NCBI GenBank assembly: GCA_020698575.1
Contig: CM036250.1
Location: 26,301,500-26,365,499, forward strand
Length of the DNA: 64,000 nucleotides
From: Bostrychus sinensis
Taxonomy: Eukaryota; Chordata; Actinopteri; Gobiiformes; Eleotridae
Reading direction: 5' to 3'
Below the pieces are notes generated by a model, which made no database searches, had not been told where the DNA came from, and saw only the letters and a list, made by a program, of their open reading frames with translations. The position numbers and the translations under genes were made by a program. This document shows positions 49,401 through 58,251 of this stretch, piece after piece (within the stretch, counting starts at the first letter, position 1; each line of letters starts with the position of its first letter).

Positions 49401-50195
49401 TCTCTCCAGTAATGACTAAAACATGAAAAGTATCCGCAGAGAAGAACATCTGGGGGTATTTGGGGCTGTTTGGATGCATTTTAAGGCAGTTTTGAGCACT
49501 TTCAAAATTTGGTCAAATTTAGTCTTCGGCGACTGTCTCCGGCCCTGTCGAAAAACGCCATTTTGGGTCAAGTCGGTTTTCTGTCCAGTAATGACTAAAA
49601 CATGAAAAGTATCCACAGATAAGTACATTTGGGGGTATTTGGGGCTGTTTGGATGCATTTTAAGGCAGTTTTGAGCACTTTCAAAATTTGGTCAAATTTA
49701 GTCTTCGGCGACTGTCTCCGGCCCTGTCGAAAAACGCCATTTTGGGTCAAGTCGGTTTTCTGTCCAGTAATGACTAAAACATGAAAAGTATCCACAGAGA
49801 AGTACATTTGGGGGTATTTGGGGCTGTTTGGATGCATTTTAAGGCAGTTTTGAGCACTTTCAAATTTTGGTCAAATTTGGTCTGCGGCGACAGGAAACGC
49901 CATTTTGGGTCAAGTCGGTTTTCTCTCCAGTAATGACTAAAACATGAAAAGTATCCGCAGAGAAGTACATTTGGGGGTATTTGGGGCTGTTTGGATGCAT
50001 TTTAAGGCAGTTTTGAGCACTTTCAAAATTTGGTCAAATTCCGGCCCTGTCGAAAAACGCCATTTTGGGTCAAGTCGGTTTTCTCTCCAGTAATGACTAA
50101 AACATGAAAAGTATCCGCAGAGAAGTACATCTGGGGTATTTGGGGCTGTTTGGATGCATTTTAAGGCAGTTTTGAGCACTTTCAAAATTTGACCA
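46411..50195. repeat. Satellite array, about 22 monomers of about 170 bp
   Basis: The core CAGTAATGACTAAAACATGA recurs about 22 times between 46521 and 50088, with spacings of about 150-187 bp (mean about 170). Each monomer also has GGGGCTGTTTGGATGCA and AGCACTTTCAAAATTTGG. Variable length sits mainly in a CCGGCGACAGGGC...CCCTGTCGAAAAA segment that forms a short palindrome in many copies. Blocks of six monomers repeat about 1.03 kb apart (about 47990-49020 versus 49020-50050: shared GGGGGTAATTGGGG, then AAACATTTTC, then GAAGAACATCTGG). The repeating minus-strand open frame begins at TTG, has no ATG start, and is not a gene. Confidence 0.95.
47149..47163 (+). repeat. Short telomere-like insert inside a satellite monomer
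   Basis: GGGTTAGGGTTAGGG replaces the centre of the usual GACAGGG...CCCTGTC palindrome in one monomer only. Confidence 0.9.
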
Positions 50196-50423
50196 AAATA
50201 TAGCTATTAAGAATTTCTTAGAAAAATCCTCATAACAATTCACAGTTAACCTTTTCTATTTAAATGTTGGTAGCGTAACTTAAGTAAAAGCCTCTTGTGT
50301 CTATCATGTAAGAATAATCCAAATATATCAAGTAACATATGTACTATGCAAAAAAGTAAGTTCATATTAAATCCAAAACTCAAGTAAGGTCTATTTGATA
50401 TTTTCATGGAGATGAATAATATG
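50196..50423. other. Spacer between satellite and SINE
   Basis: AT-rich; no feature recognised. Confidence 0.5.
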
Positions 50424-50790
50424 GGGGGTACACGGTGGCAGAGCGGTTAGCGCTCTTGCCTCCCAGCAAGGAGGTCGTGGGTTCATCTCACGAACTCTCT
50501 GGGTGGAGTCTGCATGTCCTCCCCGTGTTACCGTGGGTTCTCTACGGGTTCTCCCACCGTCCAAAGACATGCATGTGTTAGGTGAACTGGTGGCTCTAAA
50601 TTGACCCTAGTGAATGAATGTGAGAGTGAATGGTTGTCTGTCTGTGTTCGTCTCTGTGTTAGCCCTGAGACAAGCTGGCCCCTGTCCAGGGTGTACCCTG
50701 CCTACGGCCCAAAGTTACTGGGATAGGCTCCAGTCACCCGCGACCCCTAACGGGAATAAGCGGTAGAAAATGAATGAATGAATGAATAAT
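50424..50790 (+). mobile_element. Nearly full-length tRNA-derived SINE
   Basis: The tRNA-like head has an A box (GTGGCAGAGCGGTTAGCGCT) and a slightly damaged B box (GTGGGTTCATCTC). Conserved body blocks follow (GTGGAGTCTGCATGTCCTCC, GTCCAAAGACATGCATG, TCCAGGGTGTACCCTGCC, GGGATAGGCTCCAGTCACC), and the tail is tandem TGAA. This order is that of a very common teleost repeat. Fragments of it occur at 6785, 22125, 36065, 37058 and 45785. Confidence 0.8.
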
Positions 50791-50942
50791 ATGACATAGA
50801 AATACTGTTTAGTTCATATGTGTGTGTATCATATTAACGTTATTTATAATAATCTAATAATGATCTCATTATTACTCGGTATAACCGATAAAACTTATTC
50901 TGATTAAAAAAAAAGGCAATCTGAATTGCAAAATAACAACTT

Positions 50943-50948
50943 TTTATT
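50943..50948 (-). promoter_or_regulatory. Minus-strand polyadenylation signal
   Basis: AATAAA on the minus strand (GTTAATAAAAAGTTG), placed properly for the candidate gene that ends at 51052. Confidence 0.45.
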
Positions 50949-51051
50949 AACAGTTTGCGAAAACAATACAAGTCACTGAAAATATAGTACCATATAAATA
51001 AGACTTGCATGCAGCTATGAAGTGTAGGAGGACAGGCACATCCACATCTGG

Positions 51052-52049
51052 TCACATCTGGACACATTCACTGGATCCAAGAGGAGCATGACCCAGCAGG
51101 ACTTGGACTGACTGAGACACATGACTGCTGCTGTCTGCCTGCACACATGAAACAATAATACACAATATTACATCTTTAGATAAACATAAAAACACAGCTT
51201 CACTGTAAGCACTGTCGCAGTCAGACACAGCAGTGTCTTCATGTTTTACCTGGCAGTCTTCCTCTTCTTCCTCTTTGTTTTTGTCCAGAGTACTGCAGTA
51301 GGTTCACACCTGACTTCAATTATTTGGTTAATATTCAGTTAGTATTTAATATAAAGAACAACTAAAATATGCTCTTGTGTACAGTTTTATACTTAGCTAG
51401 CAGATGGAGGTCAGACCTCCTGATGCTGTTGGACCTTCACTGTTCCTGAAAGACACAAGTGCCACACACTTTCACATTAGTAAAGAAATATAGGCCTGCA
51501 GTTTAAATCAGATGTGCTAAGCTCTCAGATGATGAGCCTCATGTGTTTGTGTTTGAGTAAAGCTAATGTTCCTCTGGCTCTGAGCCCAGATGTTCCAGCT
51601 GCTGCTGTCTCACTGTAGACTCTTTAACTTTGACCATTCAAACTAAGTTTAGACACTTGGTTATAGCTGCAGTATTTCTTTTTGACTAAAACAGTGATCA
51701 TATTAGAGCGCAGCTTCCCGTCGATAGATCGCTATATTTCCGTGTCTAATATTAATGATAATATTGTGGGATATTTTTCTCCATGTTTAACAGTCAGTAT
51801 GTCAGTATTACCGCGGAAAAGTTTAAAGTCTCATCTGTCTGCTCATATTCACTGTATGTCTCACAGAGAAAGAAGTTTTCCACCAGATTAAAGAAAGCTG
51901 ACGTATAGGTAAGCTAGCACTGTACATTGTTAAATCATTTTATGTTAACCTTTTCCACAAAGCACTTTAAAAGCTAACGCAGAGCAGTCCCAGGGAAAAC
52001 TAGAGACTAACCTGAGTCTTGTTGCTGCAGATGTTTGAGAGTCCTCCAT
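51052..52049 (-). CDS. Candidate small three-exon gene (55 residues), unidentified
   Basis: Minus-strand exons are 52049-52012 (ATG start), 51292-51250 and 51138-51052 (TGA). Donors are CTCAG|GTTAGT and CCAG|GTAAAA; acceptors are CTGCAG and GTGTGCAG. The phases agree (38 + 43 + 87 nt). The peptide begins MEDSQTSAATRLS, has an acidic stretch (KNKEEEEEDCQ) and ends SSECVQM. AATAAA (minus) at 50948-50943, about 105 nt after the stop, supports a real 3' end. I do not recognise the protein. An alternative exon at about 51448-51408 (acceptor TTTCAG) would end the frame early with TAG. It may be a short coding gene, the shell of a larger decayed gene, or a non-coding transcript. Confidence 0.33.
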
Positions 52050-52515
52050 GTCCTGAGTCTGCAGCTCAGATCCTGGACACTTACTGCGCATGAGTGGATT
52101 CAGATGTTTTAATGTACTTTTTGGAGTAAATGTTACTGTTGTTTTTACTGTTGTTTGCATGAACAAAAATCATAGAGGAGTTAAATGCAATTTTATAATA
52201 AATGTTTCAAGACTAATTACATTTTGATATGTTACCTGATTAAATCATTTCAAGCTTCTATTTTTAAATGAAAAGGTTTGTATGCATTTTAATTTTATAT
52301 TAGCATGTACAAATGATGTCATTTTACAAAATAACTGTTACTACCCCCAAAAGTCAGTTTTCTCAGTGTGTGTGTGTTTGCTCCACTCCTGAAACTCAGT
52401 CTCGGAGTCTCATCACACTGGGCTGCAGTATTTTTATCTGGAGGTCTGAACATCAGTTTGATGCAGTTTTAATAACATTACCTCTAGAATAACGACACAA
52501 ATATGTTACACAACC

Positions 52516-53445
52516 CCAGGCGCGTAATTTCCGAGGGGGTTAGGAGGGTTATGACCCCCCCAAAAAATCAGGTTGAGCCAATAAAACCTCCCCAATAATC
52601 ACAACATTGCGATGAATACAACTCGGAATTATCTTGCATGAATATGCAATAATATATGAAAATATTAATTAGTTTATTCAACCCCCCTCCCCGTGCAGAA
52701 TACTTGGTATGGCCCAGTCCACTGTCTCTCCTGAGCGTTGGCTGTTTGCTGGGTGTCCTCAGTCTCTGGTGTTGTAGTGGTGATAGTTGGCTGTCTCTAA
52801 CATGTGCTCTTATGAAAAGACCACCAAAGAGCCAGTCAGCATTTTTACAGTGTTGGTCAACACCAGCCCCAACGAAAAAAATAAAAAAAAGTACTGCCCA
52901 AGAGGAGGTAAACAGTCGTATTGTCAAGTTAGCTGATGATTTGACTAAATTGCCAGTGTGAGGTAAAGCTAAGGAGGCTGCAACGAAATCTGTGCTGTGT
53001 GCAGGTCTAATGTCAATTTACCACTGAATGCTAATTTAAGTGATGGCATTATTTACTAATCAGCCTTGCTGTTGTGCTAACACTGACACTGACATTAGCC
53101 TAGCACATAGCTGAAGCTAAGTAAATCACAGTAAAAGTATCATAATGCATTTCTAATACAGAAACTCCAAATTAGCATACTCCTTTTACAAAAGTACATG
53201 ATTCAATGTGTAAAAAAAAAAAAAAAAACAGGTGGAGAGTTTAACTCCACCCCCAATATTACACCCAAAGTTACGCTCTTGCGTTTAGCCATCAATAGTA
53301 GGCTACTTGTACTTTCATACAGCTGTTATTAGGTAGACCAGTCGCCAAGGCAACAGAATATATATGCTTTAAGCCCAGGCTCTCGTCTGATTGGCTGATA
53401 AATGTGACATGCCTTTATGACACCCCAGCATTCTAAATGTCACTT
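52516..53445 (+). repeat. Left arm of a large inverted repeat
   Basis: This arm reads nearly base for base as the reverse complement of 54796-55712 over most of its length. Shared blocks include ATACTTGGTATGGCCCAGTC, AATGCTAATTTAAGTGATGG and GATGGCTAAACGCAAGGGC/GCTCTTGCGTTTAGCCATC. The outer edge has CCCAGGCGCGTAATTTCCGA and GGTTATGACCCCCCC. Its open frame (MKILISLFNPPPRAEYLVWP...) is mirrored in the other arm and resembles no protein I know. Confidence 0.85.
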
Positions 53446-54795
53446 ATTTGAGCCCTGGTGTGTTTTAAGTCAGATCAACAGATGCACCGATGGAGGCAGG
53501 CGGACTGGGACAGCTCTCCAGCCTGAGCCTCTTTTTTGGTAATTTATATGTCTTATATAGCATTCTTACTCACTACTGGGTTGTATCAAAACAATATGGA
53601 CGCTCATTACTGTGAAAAAGTTGACTTGTCACTTATGGCTACATGACTTTCATCATCAGTAATGAGCATTTCTTTTTACTTTCTTTTTCTCAGTATTCTC
53701 TTAAACTTACTTTGCATCTCCACATTCTCAGGCTCCTGCTGGATACCAGTCACAGATGAGGTCTAGTCCTCCTGAAGCCCCCCTCTAACTCCTCGGTCTT
53801 AGAGGTGCTCAGCAGTGGACAGTTTGACCTTCGCTCCAACACCAAGTCTTGTCCCACACTCCAGTTGCCTACCCTTTTGTGCACATCCAGTACTTCCTTT
53901 AACCACAGTGTCCTGCAAGAGCTACTGTGTGTGACAAGGGTCAAAAAGGTGCTAGAAGTCAGAAGGGGAGAAGATAGACAGGACAGAGGAAAAGAGTCCC
54001 ACAAGGTGCAGAGGAACTTTGACCACTGTCCTGAAGAAGGATGTCTTCAGCCTGGTATGCTGTGGTTTTCCTGCGGTGCAATCTGTAATCCAGGTTCATC
54101 CAAAGTAAGTCCACCCTTTTCTCTGTTTACCCCCAGGACCTGACTTAGTCCTGGTTTAAACTCGGCTTAGTCCTGGTTTGACCTGGTTTAAACTTAGTTT
54201 ATCTCTGATTTAGATCTGGTTTGTTGCTGGTTTAGTCCCTGTTTAGTCCTGATTTATTTTTTGTGTTGTTCTGGCTTTAGGCATGGTTTAGCCTTGGTTT
54301 AGACCTAATTTTCGTTGTGGCTTAGACTTGGTGTGTTACTGGTTTTGTCCTGGTTTATTTCTGGTTTAGCTCTGTTTTTTCCTGGTTTAGTCTTGGTTTA
54401 GACCTGGTTTTGACCTGGTTTTGTACTGGTTTACTGGTTGTAAACTGTTGTGAACTCCACAAATATGAGGTCGATTGTCCTCAAACAAAGACTGACCTGA
54501 AGCTTGACAAGAGTAGAACACGTTTATGTTCATAATCTGCTGTTTATTTGCTGGGATTGACCAGACTAGGGCACGATCCTAATGCTGGCAGCAGCTTACA
54601 GTACCGCTGACCCCACACAGCAGCACAGGGTGACGGCTGGGCCCAAGGGCGTAACTTTGGGTGTAATATTGGGGGGTTTAAACTCTCCGCCTATTTTTTA
54701 TTTTTTTTTCACATTGAATCATGTACTTTTGTAATTTGGAGTTTCTGTAAAACTGTTTCTGAAAAGTGCTTTATAAATAAAGTTTGATTGACTGA
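53446..54795. other. Spacer of the inverted repeat
   Basis: Holds a possible exon 53732-54104 (acceptor CATTCTCAG, donor AAA|GTAAGT) without a clear coding frame. At about 54118-54440 there is a degenerate CCTGGTTTAGTCCTGGTTTA-type tract (interior of the CAGTGGTTCTC family). At 54645-54795 a partial third copy of the arm edge (GGGCGTAACTTTGGGTGTAA) repeats sequence found again at 54957. Confidence 0.5.
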
Positions 54796-55010
54796 AGTGA
54801 CATTTAGAATACTGGGGTGTCATAAAGTAATGTCACATTTATCAGCCAATCAGACGAGAGCCTGGGCTTAAAGCATAAATATTCTGTTGCCTTGGCGACT
54901 GGTCTACCTCATAACAGCAGTATGAAAGTACAAGTAGCCTACTATTGATGGCTAAACGCAAGGGCATAACTTTGGGTGTAATATTGGGGGTGGAGTTAAA
55001 CTCTCCACCT

Positions 55011-55052
<42 letters not shown>

Positions 55053-55712
55053 ATCATGTACTTTTGTAAAAGGAGTATGCTAATTTGGAGTTTCTGTATT
55101 AGAAATGCATTATGATACTTTTACTGTGATTTACTTAGCTTCAGCTATGTGCTAGGTTAATGTCAGTGTCAGTGTTAGCACAACAGCAAGGCTGATTAGT
55201 AAATAATGCCATCACTTAAATTAGCATTCAGTGGTAAATTGACATTAGTCCTGCACACAGCACAGATTCCGTTGCAGCCTCCTTAGCTTTACCTCACACT
55301 GGCAATTTAGTCAAATCATCAGCTAACTTGACAATACGACTGTTTACCTCCTCTTGGGCAGTACTTTTTTTTTTTCTTTTTTGTTGGGGTTGGCGTTGAC
55401 CAACACTGTAAAAATGCTGACTGGCTCTTTAGTGGTCTTTTCATAAGAGCACAGGTTAGAGACAGCCAACTATCACCGCTACAACACCAGAGACTGAGGA
55501 CACCCAGCAAACAGCCAACGCTCAGGAGAGACAGTGGACTGGGCCATACCAAGTATTCAGCACGGGGAGGGGGTTGAATAAACTAATTACTATTTTGCTG
55601 GCAAACGAAATGAATACAGAAATTGACGAGTTTTTCATGTAAGATAATTCATATTTCTATTCATCGCAATATTGTGATTTTTGGGGGGGTCATAACCCCG
55701 TAACTCGCCTGG
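54796..55712 (-). repeat. Right arm of the large inverted repeat
   Basis: Reverse complement of 52516-53445 with scattered differences. The poly-T run near 55014-55043 corresponds to the shorter poly-A run near 53212-53228. The outer end has TGATTTTTGGGGGGGTCATA and ACTCGCCTGGCTGGGCCCCAG. Confidence 0.85.
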
Positions 55713-57252
55713 CTGGGCCCCAGCCTTTCTGCGCCTGTGCGGCTGCCTGTCCCTCTGCACATATCCCATCACTGTAGTAAACTGCTTATAACACATTTAT
55801 TATGTGACTATACTTAGTTATAAGCTTCAGGGGTTCAAAAATATTGGGCTATAGTGAAAAACACACCAATAACAGGCCTGTATATCCGCTCAAAATGAGT
55901 AAACTAGCTACCTTTAACTAAAATATAAATATTATAATGAGTTATTTGTAACCATAGCGACACGTGTCATCAGAGCCCGTCATACTTGTTCTCTTATAGA
56001 GCGCACTTTTAGAAGCCCTCTTCTCATTTGTCTCTCCTCAGAGTAAGCTGCAAATATTATTTCTCCTGTAGTTTTACTCAGAAAAACAGGTTGAGTAAGT
56101 TACAGTTTTATTCATGTTTGTGTGAGATTTTTCATGATTTATGGCTATAGGGCCAGCCAGACGCACAGTTTAGACAATGTCATTATAAGAGATAAATTGG
56201 TTGTTTTTTGCACTTTAACTAAATAATGAAGTTTTAGTACAATTTGTGCTAAGTACAGTGTGATGTTTTGCAACTTTTGTCAAGTTCATAGAGTTTGAGT
56301 TTGAGTCAGTGGAGGAAAGTAACTACATACTTTTACTCTTGTTATTTAGTAGTTACACTTTCTTTCAGGAAATGTCATTTCTGTGGGCATTTTGTAAACT
56401 ATACTTTTACCTGAGGACCTTTCTAATACAAAAAATGTTCTTTTAAAGAGTGAATAGTAAAGTGAAGACCATAAATGAATAAGTTTGGAGGGTATAACAC
56501 TTGCCTTGCAATGAAAAGGTCCATGGTTTGAGCCAGGTTAATACTCTTTTACTCACATAATTGTTTTGTTGGTTACTTTTACTTCTTCTTGAGTATTATT
56601 ATTTTAAATATTTTAATGTAGCAGCACTTTTGAGTACAGATTGTGATGCTTCTTCTACCTCTGGTTCCACAAAGTAACAATACTTCAGAAAATACTTGGT
56701 ATAGAAGCAGATTTCCTAAGGCTACATACAGACTATAATAGATTTTGTCATGTAATAATAAGTAATTAATCTGATATTTTTTTAATTGAAAGCTGACTGA
56801 GAAAGGCATAAAGTAATCATATTTCATAATTATATACTTTCATTTTGAAGACATGGAGAGGCCAGGTCTGAGCACGTAGGCTAAAAAAAAATTACTATAA
56901 AATACATTTGTAACTAAGGTGGAGAAAATACTTAAAATCTAAAAGTATTATTTTGAAATAATATTACTCAAGCAAAAAAGTACTCAACAAAATCACAATT
57001 ACTTGAATGAATGTGAAGTTTACATGATATTACTAATACTTCTACTGCTAATGTAATATATACTACTACCACTGTTACTGCTGCTGCTGCTGGTTTGAAT
57101 GTGGCTGTAGAACAAGAGTACTACTATACTTCAGACTGACAGAGAAATACTTTTACTAATTCAGTAATAAAAGTCCTAGTTATAGAGCAGTTCTAAGCTT
57201 GTGTGTTGTATGATATTTGTGCATGAATAACTGTTGTGTTTTCTTCTTTCAG
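55713..57252. other. Intergenic, with hAT MITE remnants
   Basis: About 56303-56668 is a member of the CAGTGGTGGAAGAAGTAC-type hAT family (left CAGTGGAGGAAAGTAACTAC, right CTTCTTCTACCTCTG), interrupted by a tRNA-like block near 56500-56540. A similar motif-rich stretch spans about 56930-57180. No exon was recognised. Confidence 0.5.
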
Positions 57253-57566
57253 CTTGTTAGAGAACACGTCTGTGGCTGACAGGCCCAGGTGGGACAGGTC
57301 ACTGTCCCATCAGCACGGAGCTTTCCTCTGAGGCCGACCTGAGGCAGACTGAACAGCTCACTGACGTCCTCCAGTCAGGTCACATCTTTGAGTCCTCCAT
57401 AGAGCTTCAGCACCGGTAAGACACACTATACCTGTGCATAAAAACAATATTAAATGAGACAAATTCAAATGGATGAAACAGACATAATGGTGCATAATGC
57501 TGTATGGTTTGTAAATATTTGCTCTTTTGCAGAGAAAAAGTGATTCAAAATCTGGAGTCTATATAG
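57253..57566 (+). other. Possible two-exon transcript end
   Basis: 57253-57415 has a good acceptor (TTCTTCTTTCAG) and a perfect donor (CACCG|GTAAGA). 57533-57566 has acceptor CTCTTTTGCAG. In one frame the second half of the first exon joins the second as ELSSEADLRQTEQLTDVLQS...ELQHREKVIQNLESI and stop. However, that frame has a TAG seven codons into the first exon, and the other two frames also stop, so it cannot be coding throughout. It may be a decayed gene, a UTR, or an exon with an internal acceptor (CCCATCAG). Not recognised. Confidence 0.25.
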
Positions 57567-57704
57567 AAAGAGTGGCTAAGGGACACCTGTCATCGAATGG
57601 CAAGTAATGATGGCTTTATCTACCTGCTTTATGTACCTGTTGCTTTGGTTTAGGCCTAGTTTAGACCAAGATTAGTTCTGGTTTAGGCCTAGTTTAGACC
57701 CAGA

Positions 57705-58250
57705 TTAAAAGCTTTTTCTGCATCTAGTGAAACTATTATTTTAGTTTTTTGTTGTATGTGTGAATACTGTGTTAAGTGAAAGAGTGTGCAGGTGTTGTTT
57801 GATGAGTGTCTACTTTTGATGAAGCCTGATTGCTCTGGATGATATTATGGATGGTATGACTTTTTCAGTTGGAGGTGAGAGTGCTTTAGTTATCATTTTC
57901 AGGTCAACATAGATGAGGGAGATGGGGCGGTAACCTGAAGGCAATGTCTGATCTTTATTAGGTTTAAAAATGTGTAAAATTATAGCATTATTTATATGGA
58001 TGGGCAATCTTGATGTTTCATTTATTTCAACTGTAAGTCTATGGAACAAAATGTTTGTAGAACTCAGCAGGGAAGCCATCGGCTCCGGGTGTTTTTTTAT
58101 GGAGCATTAATTTAAGTCCAGTATGAAGTTCCTTGTTGGTTATGATGCAAGCATGGTGATTTGGTCCGGTGAGAGTTTTGGACAATTGATACTGTTTAGA
58201 AATGTGTTTAAGTCTGATGCATTGGTACATTTTTCGGATGACTCAAAATA
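57705..58250 (-). pseudogene. Decayed L1-like LINE reverse transcriptase
   Basis: The minus strand shows, in order across frameshifts: CTNASDLNTFLNSINCPKLS; ITNKELHTGLKLMLHKKTPG then ADGFPAEFYKHF; SGYRPISLIYVDLKMITKAL; IPSIISSRAIRLHQK; and LDAEKAF near 57720. PGADGFPAEFYK, YRPISL and DAEKAF are reverse-transcriptase signatures of the L1/Tx1 group. At least two frameshifts or stops separate the blocks, so it is dead. The 5' part is replaced by the minisatellite and the 3' part ends in another repeat at about 57700. Confidence 0.85.
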
Positions 58251-58251
58251 C

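Noticed and set aside
46704..50185. Repeated ~80-codon minus-strand frames (HPNSPKYPQMYFS type) as a gene family
   Set aside because: They are one frame of the satellite monomer read again and again, starting at TTG. Copies break wherever the monomer length changes.
52656..52961. Frame with LSLLSVGCLLGVLSLWCCSG as a membrane protein gene
   Set aside because: The same frame occurs in the other arm of the inverted repeat and belongs to a repeat; no promoter or splice support was seen.
53805..54143. 112-codon plus-strand frame as a coding exon
   Set aside because: It starts at GTG, upstream frames stop, and no known protein pattern is visible. Kept only as a possible non-coding exon.
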